Source: Exophiala sp. HKRS030 (Eukaryota > Ascomycota > Eurotiomycetes > Chaetothyriales > Herpotrichiellaceae). Taken from it: DNA of 64,000 nucleotides. The notes beneath the pieces are model-generated. The model was not told the origin of the DNA. It saw only the letters and a program-made list of their open reading frames with translations, and did no database searches. A program made the translations under genes and the position numbers. The DNA is taken from assembly GCA_023897205.1 (NCBI GenBank), contig JAHWDD010000003.1:4653665-4717664 (forward strand), written 5' to 3'. Below, one piece after another: positions 11,223 through 22,676 of this stretch. How positions within the stretch are numbered: the first letter of the stretch is position 1; each line of letters starts with the position of its first letter.

Positions 11223-13663
11223 TCATGGCAATTTGCCAAAGGACTTTTTGCGAATGCTGAATCGACTTTTCTTCTCCTTATCCTTTGGAGATTCGCTCTC
11301 TTTGGCGATGGTAGTGGTGGCGGATGCGGCGTTGTTGAAAGCATGAGCGGCCGCTGACGAGGCGGCCATGTTCTCATCCGAAGGCTTGTCTTTCTTGGTC
11401 AGTGAGCCGAAACGAAGACTCTTGGATCTCTTGAAGCGGTCAAGGCCAGACGGACTGGATCCATTGGGTTGATGGGTTTCTGCTCTCTCGAGGGCGAATC
11501 TTTGATCTTCTTCGGCCTTTGTTGCCCTGCTGGCGTCGAGGGCAGCCTTCAGCTCGGCTTCTTGCCGCTTGTGCGCCTCCTGCAATTTGGTTGACAGCTC
11601 CTTTCGCCGCTGTTTCTCTGCCTCCAGTCTGTCCTTCTCGGCTTGCTTCTCGGCCTGCTTTTCGGCTACTTTTCGTGCTTTTTCCTCCTCCTTGCGGGCT
11701 TTGTCTTCTTTCGCTTTTTCTTTCTTGCTTTGCAGAACTGGACTTGACGGTCTCACGGCCGTGAGCGTTGGCGATTGAGGTGTATCAACGTGTCCATTGG
11801 ACTTAAACTGTGGCGGCGCAGTCACAGCATGGTCTAATGCTGCATACTGGGCCGGATCCCCAGGAGTGAGAGGCGATGCCGTGGGACTCACTGTCGCAAT
11901 ACGTTGCATTTCAGCCGAGTCGTCTGTATTAAGGGTCAAACCATTGGTCAAACTCTGCGAGGCTCTTCTTTTGCCTTCACTCATCTGTTCTTTTCGAATG
12001 GCTTCAATGGTGGTCTCCTGATAGAAGAGTACATAAGCACACGCTAGACCAGGCTTGTCACCAAAAAAGTTGAGGACAAAATTCCTGTCGACCGGTTCGA
12101 CCATTTCATCGTCAAAAAGAAGCCAACCTCGGTCTTGTGTCTTGATCACAGCCACATAATGACCATGGTACGGGCCACCTCCAATGTGTACCACTACAGC
12201 GTATAACTCATAGAGCCGGTCAGGATCCTCGGCATCGTCTGTTGTGTTGAAAAGGCGCATATGATAAGGGTACACCACTGTATGAAACAGCTTCTGAAGG
12301 CGCTGTAAGTCCTCAGTATACTTGAATCTTTTGAGGTGGAGGGCCAAGATTTTGGGAAGTCTCTTGATCTTCATCCGCTTCTCGGCTTCTTGAAGTCCTC
12401 CACAATTGTCGCAATGAAACTTGTTTCTTTCGCAAAGCATTTCTTCTTCTGAAAATCGACGCAAACAGGCTGTTACTGATGAATGCTGTTCTAGATCAAC
12501 GGAAAGGTCGAGGAAAGGTTCGTCGCGCTGTGACACATTTTCGCAGGTTAAACACCTCGTTTCTGACGTGAGTTTGCCCTCGAACAGTTCATGTAACCAC
12601 TTGGTGGCAGATGTCGTTGAAGGCATGGGCAAGATGGAAGGAAAGGACACTGTCGCAGACTCATTTGTTGCCACTCTCGATGGGACTTCGGGATCGGCTG
12701 GAGGAGGAGGCTCTAAGCTTTTCTGAAGTTTGAGCTTCTTGTCGTGGACTTCAATATCCTCGACGACAGAATTGAGGAGAAGGTTAAGAAATTCGTGGGC
12801 GTCTTGATGCATAGCCGACCGAAACATCTCATTGTCCTTTCGCAGAGTCTCGAGAAATCTAGATGGACTGACAACGCCACTTCTCGATTGATGTAAAACG
12901 ACGGCTTCGAAAAGATCCTTGAGGGCAGTAAACAGAGTTTCGGGCATATCGTAATCCTTTGAATTCTCATAACTCATGTTCAAAATTGGTCCTGCCAATA
13001 GGGCTTGCTTTTTCTTGTATTCGGGAGAATCTTTATCTTCGGCTTTCTGCTGCTGAGGTTGAGTGCCCGCACTTCGAGCAGAACTGGGCCCAGGAGGCTT
13101 CTTTGCTGCTCCGTTTGGTTGGGAGTTTGGAGGCACTCTCTCGGGAGCGTGAGCTTGAGCCTCTGCGACTGATTCGGCGTTGGATCGACGAGGGTATGAA
13201 AGGACGCTGTCTCGAAATGGAACGGAATAATATAGGCATTGTAAAATGGAGTTGCAGTAACTGCAGAGTAGTCAGTATGGGAACAGAATTGACACAAGGA
13301 CGTGAACACTGGGCTAACCAGGTATTTCCAAACTATATGAGGGATTGGTCGTTAGTTATAATCCTGTGTAATCACGACGGGGAGCCACATACATTTTCCA
13401 TGCCAAAGAATTTATCGCTTCCGTCATTGCGAATTGGACCAGCGTTCATGAGCATGCGCTCAAGCGGCGTGGGTAGGGGCGCATTTGGGTTCTTCGCGGG
13501 CGTGGTGCCCACAGCCAGGCTAGCAGCATTCTGCAAGAGACGTTGTTAGCCGGTGACAAAGTATGGCAGCGACGAGGACCATGTTCGGGGGGCTTGGACT
13601 GGTCAGGCAGCACGAAAGGGAGGCACGCACCTGACTTTTTCGTTTTCCAAAGAATGAAGACAT
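11223..13663 (-). CDS. creB: Ubiquitin C-terminal hydrolase, CreB / Ubp9-Ubp13 (USP12/46) type
   Basis: Cysteine deubiquitinase; in Aspergillus CreB works with a WD40 partner in carbon catabolite repression. Exons (minus): 13663-13631, 13530-13393, 13332-13319, 13260-11223, giving 740 aa (A. nidulans CreB is close to this). Exon 3 is only 14 nt: it encodes FGNT and the first two bases of the catalytic Cys codon, completed in exon 4 to give [16 protein letters not shown] (Cys ~62). Other motifs: [13 protein letters not shown], two Zn-ribbon Cys pairs (~298/301 and ~345/348), [10 protein letters not shown], and [13 protein letters not shown] (His ~429) with FDDEMVEPV (Asp ~445). A charged coiled coil ([19 protein letters not shown]) and a basic Ser-rich tail follow the catalytic domain, as in CreB. 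The start is fixed by a short first exon ([11 protein letters not shown]). Confidence 0.92.
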
Positions 13664-16185
13664 AATCGAGGCGCTCTATCTGCAAAATCCCGTGGACATC
13701 TGCGGCAACGGTCACACCTAAAATCGAGGCATCTGGCAGAGAGACAAGGTGGGGAGAAGGGACAGCGGCGGGTAGTTGTAACGAGGCGAGGCGAGGCGAG
13801 GGAATTGTATAAGATGGAGTTGAGATAAGCAATGTAACAATCGAGTCGTAGTCGAGGGTAGGTAGTCAGTGTAGGAGTGGGTGAGGTGCCAGTGTGCAGT
13901 GTGCAGTGTGCAGTGTGATGCAGCTTTGCGAGCCCCAGGATCAGGCGAGGTTGAAATGGGTTGGTGGTGTTGCTCTCGAACTCTCCAACAACGACGGCGG
14001 GCTTGCAGACTCCGTCCGACTAAAAGTAAGGGTTTAGATTCGGGTTCAGGTGCAGGTGCAGGTCTAGCTAGGTAAGAAGGTGGTTGATCTTGGTATATCC
14101 ATGGCGGCCACGGGCGCCACGACTTAGCGCTGCATGCGACTCACACGTTCGGAGTCGCCCTTGGTACGTTTGGCCCTATCATCATCTTCGAGAGCGGGTG
14201 GTTGTGGGGACTGGGGACTGGGGACCAGTTCCCAACTTGCAAGTCAACTAATGACAGCTCAAAGCCGGGACACTGGCGGCGGGGCAAGGATTTGCCATCT
14301 GGCTTTTAGTTTAGGACTCTGGAATTTGGGTCTTGGGGATTCTGGAATGGGCTTACAGGCTACAGCTACAGTAAGTCCAATTGGAGGTGACATGCCTGGG
14401 GATCTGGGGGCGCCCACGGCCGGAGTAGTTAGAGGCTCTTTAGGCAGAGAACGTCGACGCTGAGGGCTTCTGTGACCGCCCGGTATGTACCGTATCTACC
14501 ACGTAGTTATGTACTTGTAACACTGAGTGCCCCGCCACCCTGCCTATCTACACCTAGGTGCCCCCAGCTGATATCTTGGTCGTTCAACAGACCGTCATGA
14601 ACCACGCCACTTGGAAACACCTACCACTTACACGACTCTGCTAGGATGTATATTGATAGAACTCGGGAGGAGACGGAAGGGGCTGTTTATGGTGACCTGG
14701 ATCTACAAATATATCTGTTTGGATGAGGTGGACAGCCGGGGTGCCAATGACTGGATTGGAATATGATCTGGAATTAGAAGGAAGCACGATGCCATGCCCT
14801 GCCCACCCGCATTCCAGTGCCTGGAACATGTCCGGGTTGCGGCTTGCGGCTTGACAGACCGAACGTGGTTGTCTGGCTTCGTGGGCTTCCTTCCTCTAGG
14901 CTCTAAGCTCTAGGCCTCGAAACGCCCCTCAAAGCCCTGGGTCATCCAACCAGTGCCCAGTGACAATTGCCCACCGCCCACCGCCCACCGCCCACGAACC
15001 GCTTGGTCCAGAAGCACTAATTAATGACTAACTAACTACCTAGGTAAGTAGTGCCTAGTCCACCTCGCCTTTAGCGCTTTTCAGTTGACGTTTGAACATT
15101 TGGGTCGGAGGGGGCGCCGGAGGCAAAGGAGGGGCAAGGATGGGGCGTGGCCCGCAGGATCGCTTAGGGCGCGGAGCATCTGTTGGCCGCGTGCGTAAGA
15201 GGTGCATGAGGCAGTCTGTCTACTCCGTACATAGTCGTCTAGCTTGCCCTAGTCCGGTGTAGCTTGCTTTGCTCTTCCAGTGGCACTCCTCGCTGAAAAG
15301 ATCCTCTGCTGATCTTGTGTCGTAGGGTACCTGACAGACTGACAATGTTGATAAATCATAAATCATAAATCATAAATCACATGAGGGGTGTTTTTCATCC
15401 ACCGCTACAGAGTACGGAGTACTTGGCCCTTGGATATTCCTACGGTACACGACCTCACCACCACACAGCAGCCCGCACGCGGCACACTCACTTCAATTGT
15501 CCCGAACTCTGGCCCGTCAGTGCCCGTCGTTGTTCTTCTGCCTGTTATCCATTGCCGTTCAAGCGCCTGTTTGACCCCAAGTTCGGGAGATGGAACCCTT
15601 CCCAAGTTCTGCCTAAATTATGGTACTCTTGTTGCCGATCCAATTATCCAACATTGGAACACCTTGGTTCTCATTGGCCACGATCGGATGCAGAGCAAAT
15701 CGTCCATCAATCCGCTGCTCAAATCTCCAGGATTCTGGTTAGCATCTCACGGGGTACAAGTAGGCGAGAAGAGTATTCCGGTGACGACTTGTACCTGCTC
15801 CTGCACAAGGGTTAATGGCGTTCTGCAGATGCACGTCCTCGTCGAATCCTCGGTGACGTGGGCGACCCAATCCTACTATGGTTCCTGACAAGTGGCCAGT
15901 CCAAGTCTATCTTGGCTCATATGGAAAAGACTCGTCGTTTTCCACAGCCTTGCTCACCTACCATGTTGTCGGACTGGATCAAGTGCTCCGTACCACCACT
16001 CCTCCAGAATTTGTCAGCGAGGCAGGGGTATCATCAACAAAACATCCAGGCTAAGGTCGACCGTGGTCCATTATCCCTGAAATGTCATATCTCTTGCCCT
16101 AACCCGGCTTTGTCCAGAACTAATGATGCAATGCTTGACTCGTGTCTTCTGCCTCTCCACGCCAGAAAGATGATTTCCCTGTAGC
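13664..16185. other. Intergenic 2.5 kb between creB start and PEF gene end
   Basis: No gene I can support. The creB-proximal part is full of short tandem repeats: a CAGTGTG heptamer (~13889-13918), GGGGACT (~14211-14224), CACCGCC (~14971-14997) and AAATCAT (~15350-15379). Two copies of TACTCCGTA lie at 15221 and 15413. Plus-strand ORFs of 144 and 166 codons overlap at 15381-15888 but match nothing I know, and no good intron joins them to ORFs further on. Confidence 0.45.
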
Positions 16186-17204
16186 TCAATCTCGCAGCCG
16201 AAGAATCTCGGTCAGGAACTCCTCGAAACTCATCGTCACATATCCATCTCGGTCATCATCATACTTTTTGAACACGTCCGTCATGCGTTTCAGGCTGATG
16301 CATGCTTGCACAAAAAGGTCAAAACTCATCCCTTGACCTTGCGAAACCCCTCGATCATTGAAGGTATGGTATAAGACACCGACAAATGGCTGTGAAAGTC
16401 GATATCCAAACTCTTTCATGGCAGTGGAGAATTCTCCCAACGAGACCCGTCCACTTCGATCTGCGTCAAACCTTTCAAACAGCTCTCGCCATTTTGCCAG
16501 AAAAGCCCACAGGTTCTCGAATTCTTGATATGTTATTGTTGGGCCGTGAGGTGAGTTTGTTGGAGTCGAGGTAAACATGCGCATCAAGGATGTGATGGTT
16601 CGTGGGTCGAATGGGGTAAAGTCTGCATTGACCAGAGCAGAACCCAGTTCCGTGGTAGTGAGAGACCCGGTACCAGAAGCATTCGCTGCACGAAACAGAT
16701 TGAAAAGATCGACGGAGGTGGGATCAGGGAGGGGGGCGGCGCGTGGAGGATAATGCTGTTCGTTCGAGGGTCGGCGTGCACCCATGGAATCATTTAATGG
16801 TCGTGAACCATAGTTGTAGTTCGTGATCCCCGGTGAGGCAGAGGCTGTGCGGTTGTAATGACTATCGCCATAAGACTGGGTATTGTTTGGACGCTGGTGG
16901 TGATAATTCTGTGGTGGGGGTCGATATGAGGACTCCCTCGGTGGTGGTGGTGGTGATGTGATAGCAGGAGAAGGTCGACGACCATTCAAGGGCGGCCCTT
17001 GATTCGGACTACTCTGTGTCGGTTTTCGATTTGCTTCGAGCTGGCTGAGAGCTTGCGCAGCCTGCTCAGGCTCTGCGTGACTGTGTTCGAGGCAATGTTA
17101 GTGCGGGGTGTGAGGCATATCGTAGTAGTACAACAATTGTGTCTGGCGGGGATAGTGACATACGCAGGCAGAGCATCTGGATTGAAGGCCTTGTTGTAAG
17201 CCAT
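16186..17204 (-). CDS. Penta-EF-hand calcium-binding protein (Pef1/ALG-2-like)
   Basis: Calcium sensor of the ALG-2/sorcin/Pef1 type; the yeast homologue acts in polarity and the cell cycle. Exons: 17204-17164 and 17080-16186, with a GT-AG intron splitting an Ala codon; 311 aa. The N-terminal ~130 residues are rich in Pro, Tyr, Asn and Gln (TSPPPPPRESSYRPP), as in this family. The C-terminal half holds EF-hands: a degenerate one starting at LFNLFRAANASGTGSL, a canonical loop DADRSGRVSLGE, and a loop DDDRDGYVTMSFEEF before the C-terminal LRLRD. A longer in-frame ORF upstream lacks support; the chosen start gives MAYNKAFNPDALPAHAE. Confidence 0.85.
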
Positions 17205-18828
17205 TTTCGAAGATGTTGATCTTGAAGCAATAAGAAGGATCAGAGGTTTCAAGTGAAAAGAGTCAAGGTGTAGGGGAAAGTGGTAGATCAGTCATGAGGG
17301 CCGCAGTTGACTTGGCTTTGCACGAAAGGCTGAGTCCTGACCATTATGTTGTTGACTCTGATACTCTAACTACATGGGTGGTGCACAGAATTGACGACTT
17401 GGCCAGCCAGTGCCAGGGGTAATTAGCTACTTACCTCATACCTAATAGTTAACCAAAGGTCGGTCAAGGAGGCCAGCACACGCCTAGCACATTGCATTGC
17501 GAATGAGCCTTGCACAGGCGCCTACCCCCGGTTGGTAGTCTTGGTGGCCGTGAAACGCCATTTGGGCCGCCAGCCTGAAGCAGCCACGAGCAGCGTTTGC
17601 TGGCACTTGGTCCAAGTCTACAGAAACGCTGCCATTATTAAGATACGATGTTCCCATAAGAAGTGTGATATAGGTTCGGATGTCATGATGCAGCTTTTAT
17701 TGTCGTACAATGACATAGAGGATAGTACTTTAGAATGAGGACCTACTGCTCAGTCAGTGTTCATACAATATGTCCATCTCGGTCAGGCTTGTAGCCCCGA
17801 GGGTCTGCCTGTGCCGCATTTGTTAGTGGCGGTTTAGGTGGTTCCAGGTACTCACATGCCTGAGAAGAGGCACTGAACAGACACCTATGGAGTAGGAATG
17901 TACCCGAGGCACCTTGTGCATGATTCCCTTCAGCTAGTTAACCTGTTCCCCACTAACCACTAGTTAGCTAGTTGGCTAAAAGTAGTAGTACACCCAGCTA
18001 CTCTAAACGACCAACTAACTACTACTCCGTAAAGTTGGGTCAAATCCCCTGCCAGGTGCCAGGTGCCAGGTGCCAGGTACCTAAGACGGGCACCTAATAG
18101 GTAAGTCGAGGAGGCTCTTAGGCGAGCGTGGGTGAGGTATCTACTATCTTCTAGGCATCGTCATCTACCTTTACCTATCCTGCTGCTCGGCAGACATTAC
18201 TCAAGCAGTGTCTCTCACAAACGACGAGGACGAATGTTAAGGCTCCCTTTACTTCTTCTGAAGCTTCGTTTTTGACTTGATCTGAAGCTAAAGACAATCT
18301 TCGACTGCATCGATGATCGCACTGTGGCTTCTGAACCTAACAACTCGTTCATGCACAGGAAGCGTCTTCCGCGACAACGGATGCCGTCCCACGAAGACTC
18401 CTGCAGCCAACGGCCCAACATCTTGCACCGGCTCACTGCTTCCGCCAGCTAAACTTGATTCTTTTTGACTCTCAAGTCTGAAGCTCTTGGTCTTGCCCCT
18501 TAGCCTTGACGCACACTAGCAAAGGTACAGTCGATTCGCTCAATGATAATGTCGCATTCCGATCGCTGTGAACCACGTATGATGATGGCCTCATCTGTCC
18601 CGTTTTATATCCAATCTTGACTTCTCGACGCACTTCCCCCAGCCACTCCGATTTCCGTGTTTCTGACTGACATCTGTGCTTCTCTCTTGTCCTTCTGCCC
18701 ACAAGAGACCCGCATATCCCCTGCTGCTTCTGAGCCCTGAATCAGCAGCGACATCAGTACTGGCATCTGCACCAACACCAACATCAACATCAACATCACC
18801 ATCACAATTACAATCGGCATCATTCGCC
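17205..18828. other. Divergent intergenic between PEF and ChaC genes
   Basis: A 1.6-kb shared upstream region with no supported gene. It contains a copy of TACTCCGTA (18023), a CCAGGTG heptamer repeated about four times (18052-18079) and several TAGTTAG/CTAACTA strings. The (CAACAT)n-like run at 18775-18800 lies just before the ChaC ATG, probably in its leader. Confidence 0.45.
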
Positions 18829-19995
18829 ATGGATACTCAAGAGGATGCCTTCTGGCTATTTGGTTACGGGTGAGTCATTTTGCTGGGCTGAAATGTCATC
18901 CGGGACCTGCTTTTGCGTTATGAATGCACACCTTGCTCATCTCCGTTCGTCGACACATCAGGAGCCTCATTTGGAAACCGCCACCACATTTTGGTATGGA
19001 TAACGAGTCTGTACTATTGCTATCAACAGCCCTGGTTTACTCATATCGTTCTATCCACAGATCAGAGAATTCCGGGATATATCAAAGGTTTCGTGCGTCG
19101 ATTCTGGCAGGTACGATCGACACACAGTCAAGACCGACCAGGACGCAATCACTAACCCTATCCATGTTCTAGGCTAGGTGAGCATCTTGTCTCGTCATGA
19201 TCCATCCTTTGGTTAAAGCTTTACAGTGAGGACCATCGCGGTACCCCCGAGTCACCTGGACGTGTAGTCACGTTGATCTCGAGATCATTTTGGGAAACGC
19301 TTGATGATCCAGTAGGACACCCAAATAAACCCTCTCCTAACTGCTCAAGCTCCGCACACTGATCCCCCAACAGCAACGCCAAACCGAAGGCGATCGAGTA
19401 TGGGGCGTGGCCTACCATATCATCCCAAGTAAGGTCGCCGAGGTCAAAGAATATCTTGATATTCGTGAAATGTGAGTTCCCTGCTTATGAACTGTGCGGC
19501 CATTTGGTGGGACTCGGGTAGTCTGGTCACAGCTTCTGCTTCTCACGTGGCTGGCATGCTCCACCCTCATGATCCGAATCAAAGCACGCCAAAGACGAAC
19601 AGAACTGATGACCCTCTCATAGCAACGGCTACAGCATTCAATATACCGCATTCCACTGCGCAGATTCATCCTTACCTGACCTCAACTGCTTGGTGTATAT
19701 CGGGCTTCCTAACAATCCCCAGTTCCTTGGTGTCGTACCGCCGGAACAAGTCGCCGAAACCATCAACGCAAGCATCGGCCCTAGTGGGGAAAACAGAGAC
19801 TATCTTCTGCATCTTGAGGAGGCACTCACAAGTCTGAGTCCATCAAGCCGCGACGAGCATATATCTGATCTTGCAAGACGAGTACGAAACATGGCTATCC
19901 CGGATCGGACTTTACTTTCCTCATCACCGACCGACACTGCTCTCAAAAGAGTTCACAGCACCGAAGAACAGGAAGAAATTGAGAAGCTGGATTGA
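18829..19995 (+). CDS. ChaC-type glutathione-specific gamma-glutamylcyclotransferase, 7 exons
   Basis: Cleaves glutathione to 5-oxoproline and Cys-Gly in the cytosol (yeast Gcg1, human CHAC2). Exons: 18829-18869, 18962-18993, 19061-19110, 19173-19177, 19227-19311, 19374-19471, 19623-19995; all introns GT-AG, all phases agree, 227 aa. Conserved blocks are assembled across junctions: FWLFGYG+SLIWKPPPHF, DQRIPGYIKGFVRRFWQ, ASEDHRGTPESPGRVVTLIS, DRVWGVAYHIIP, then YLDIREINGYS with the catalytic Glu (REINGY). The fourth exon is five bases (GCTAG), giving Ala and two bases of Ser; without it the ASEDHRG block cannot form. The C-terminal ~30 residues are an acidic extension. The gene converges on the RRM gene with 179 bases between stops. 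Confidence 0.9.
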
Positions 19996-20174
19996 GAGGA
20001 GATGCTTGGAATGTTACGATTGGTGTCTTAACAAAACAAAGCGCCCACGTGGTCAATTGCCTCAATACAGTCTCTGGTAGGGAAGAGCACGCCACGGGCC
20101 CATTACACGAGACTTGGAGAGACGCTGCTGGTGTCTCCAGGCTGTCCAGAATTCTGTCAGCAAGCCATTTCCTT

Positions 20175-20836
20175 CTATTGCTGGTAAGGCCCCTGTTGCC
20201 CGTAAGGACCCCCGGACCCTCGGCCTTGTCCACCACCATACTGCGGTCCTTGTTGAGGATACTGCGTATTATATTGCCCGAATTGAGGTGATTGCGCAGT
20301 GGCTCGACTTTGCCCAAAAGGATTTGGATTGCGCGTGTATGGCGCGGATGGGTTGTAGGTGCCGGGCCCTCCTCCCCGTGGTATCAATCCGCCTCTTCCC
20401 ACGAATCCGCCACCACGGGTACCACCAGTGTTTCTGTTATTATCCTGGGCATGGTCTACACGGATCTGTCTACCGTCAAATCTGTTCAAGGCGTCAGTAA
20501 TTGCCCAGTCTTGTTCAAATCGAGGTCGCCCACTCTGTATTGTTCATTCCACTTAGCGCAGCGTCTGCCTCAGCCTTGGTCGCGAAGCGGACAAATCCAA
20601 ACCCACGACTTCTGTTTGTGTCTCTGTCCTTTACCACTACCTACAAAACATCAGTAACGTGCACAGAATCATTCGAGATGTCAATCACAGCTTCCTCCAC
20701 ATTGCCGTATTGCTGAAAGGCTTCTAACAATGTTTCATCTGTGGTGTGCCATGAGAGGCCACTGTGATGAATTATCGTCAGTTTCGAAACCCTAGTCTTG
20801 TCGCTCTGTTCCTCACCCAATGAAGAGTTTTGCCAT
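20175..20836 (-). CDS. Glycine-rich RNA-binding protein with one N-terminal RRM
   Basis: Single-RRM protein of the GRP/cold-inducible type, acting on RNA in nucleus or cytoplasm. Exons (minus): 20836-20817, 20761-20689, 20640-20534, 20481-20175; all GT-AG, 168 aa. RNP2 is built across the first intron (MAKLFIG + GLSWHT), RNP1 is [11 protein letters not shown] in exon 3, and the RRM ends [13 protein letters not shown]. The tail is Gly-, Gln-, Tyr- and Arg-rich ([33 protein letters not shown]). The first exon is just 20 coding bases, so ORF-based calling misses the true start and instead reads through introns. Confidence 0.9.
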
Positions 20837-21319
20837 GGTGCCTGCGCAGCAGACGTGGCCAAGATGATGCTTGGTCGCTGTGCATACGCTGCGATCGAAT
20901 ATGCTAGAAACAATTGTTAAATCAGTCGCAGCGTGCGATTATGGACCACAAAGGACATTGACGGTCAAGCCTAGATGTATTGACCATTGATTGGCCGAGA
21001 AAATGCAGTGGTACATGCAGTACATCACCTAGATCGCCTATGCTACAAGCCCATCTTGGAACATGGTGTCCGTTCCGACCCCAGGAGCCACGGGTACACC
21101 TTTACGACTATTTACAGAGGTTCTCTACATCACCCAGTGTCATTGAGAAGTCATGTTCAGGACCCTGCTGTTAATACTTGTGGCTCCAACCGTTGATGGG
21201 ATTTTCGGAGTGGGCAGTCTTGGAAAAGTCTGACTCCAGAATTCCAAAATCCATGTATGATGACAGACATGATGCGGAACTGATGACACTCGAGTTCGGC
21301 GTTGAGGCAATGAACGCCC
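20837..21319. other. Left flank of the mariner element
   Basis: Upstream of the RRM gene and left of the transposon. No gene on its own. A minus-strand ORF entering from the element side stops at 21171. Confidence 0.4.
21312..21319. repeat. Left copy of 8-bp direct repeat GAACGCCC flanking the element
   Basis: GAACGCCC at 21312-21319 directly abuts the left inverted repeat; the same octamer at 22677-22684 directly abuts the right one. This looks like a target-site duplication. Confidence 0.6.
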
Positions 21320-21429
21320 ACGTCCTGGCCAAAAAAAATGGCGCACTAGTCCTAATTGGGATGTATACAAACAACACACCCATTCTTCAACCACTCACAA
21401 CTCGGTCAAATCTCACTCAATTTAGGTGC
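21320..21429 (+). repeat. Left terminal inverted repeat (~110 bp)
   Basis: Pairs with 22676-22567 read on the other strand. By eye the arms differ at about six of 110 positions. It starts ACGTCCTGGCC, followed by a run of eight A and TGGCGCACTAGTCCTAATTGG. Confidence 0.9.
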
Positions 21430-21432
21430 CAA

Positions 21433-22554
21433 ATGGATCCTCTTGAGCCTCTTGAGCCACTTAATCATATACCTCAAAAGCATTGGGATACCCCGTCAAA
21501 ATCCCGCCTAAAGACAAGCGCAAACCTCCTCGAGCAATTCTCGCAATCCTCACCTGGTGCACCCTACTTCTCGCGGCGGCAACTATTCCAACAACTCCAG
21601 GTTCCTAAGGCTTCTGGCCGCAGGATTATAAAGCAAAATGACCCTCGACGCCTTCACAACAGTAATACTCGACCCGAGACGCGAGGTCGTGAACACGTAC
21701 TCACTAAACGTGATATTCGTCACCTTGAGTTGATCCTGTGGCAGTCGGGCTTCGACGGGCGCTCACTCACTTGGAAATTACTCGCTTTTAAAGCAAACCT
21801 CGATATCTTAGAGCGCACTATACGACGCGTTATGCAACAACTAAATTATCGGCGCTGCGTGGCGTGTTAAAGGTTATGGGTCTCACTAAAACAAGCCACT
21901 CGTCGCCTATAATTTGCTCGAGTAATGTTAGAGCGTTATCCGAGATCTGAGGACTAGAGAAACGTGCGATTTAGTGACGAAGTGCACCTAGGCTTCGGTC
22001 CAGTAGGAAGAGTCTGGGTTACAAGGAAACCTGGCGAATCCCACTACGCTAACTGCGTTCTACCTAAGGATATGCTTAAAGAGAAGGACTCTAATAAGGT
22101 TCATGCCTAGGGAGCTATTGGATATAACTTTAAGAGCCCTCTCTATCGATATAATAGTGGTAACAGTAACGGCAAGATAACGCAGAAGTGCTATCTCGAC
22201 TTGTTATAGAAGGAGGTGTCAACTTGGCCGCCAAATGCTGTTCTAGAGGAGGATGGTGATTCAGGTCATGGAACCTCTAAAATGAATCCCGTTCGCACGT
22301 GGAAATCTCAGGCAAATCTGCGGTATTACTTTAACTGTGCCCATTCACCCGATCTCGCGCCAATTGAGAATGCCTGGCAGGCGCCAAAGAGTCATCTACG
22401 CAAGTTTGCGCACTGGGATGAGGAAACAGTGTGGGCTCTTGCACAGGAAGGGTGGGAGGGCCTCTCACAGGAAACCATCAATAATTGGGTTGATTCAATG
22501 CCTCTACGTCTACAAAGAGTGATTGATGCGAATGGCCAGATGACAGCCTTCTAG
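21433..22554 (+). pseudogene. Tc1/mariner transposase, one frame with five nonsense codons
   Basis: A single reading frame of 374 codons begins ATG (MDPLEPLEPL) just inside the left repeat and ends at 22554 just before the right one. In-frame stops lie at 21868, 21910, 21955, 22108 and 22207; there is no frameshift. An N-terminal helix-turn-helix region is followed by the catalytic core: RFSDEVHLGFGP (first Asp, ~21976), [11 protein letters not shown] (second Asp, ~22252-22260) and [11 protein letters not shown] (Glu at ~22366), so a DD(35-37)E triad. The C-terminus ([22 protein letters not shown]) is typical of fungal mariner transposases. At 21955 and 22108 relatives usually have Trp, so TGG to TAG changes are likely; the others fit CAA or CAG to TAA or TAG. 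Confidence 0.9.
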
Positions 22555-22566
22555 ACAGTCTAACTA

Positions 22567-22676
22567 GCACCTGAATTGAGTGAGATTTGACCGAGTTGTG
22601 GGTGTTTGTAGAATGGGTGTGTTGTTTGTATAGGTCCCAATTAGGACTAGTGCGCCATTTTTTTTGGCCAGGACGT
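22567..22676 (-). repeat. Right terminal inverted repeat (~110 bp)
   Basis: Reverse complement of the left repeat with a few substitutions, ending in a run of eight T and GGCCAGGACGT. Confidence 0.9.

Larger units (their letters stand above)
21320..22676 (+). mobile_element. Decayed Tc1/mariner-type DNA transposon, 1357 bp
   Basis: The element is bounded by 110-bp inverted repeats and carries one transposase reading frame between them. Length, repeat size and transposase type fit a fungal Tc1/mariner transposon. The ends read ACGTCCTGGCC...GGCCAGGACGT. The usual TA duplication is not seen; an octamer repeat flanks it instead. The element is non-autonomous now, because the transposase has five in-frame stops. 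Confidence 0.88.

Noticed and set aside
15381..16184. Overlapping plus-strand ORFs (144, 166 and 108 codons) that might form a spliced gene
   Set aside because: No recognisable domain, no consistent splice chain, and the frames with protein-like composition are broken by stops without good GT-AG pairs.
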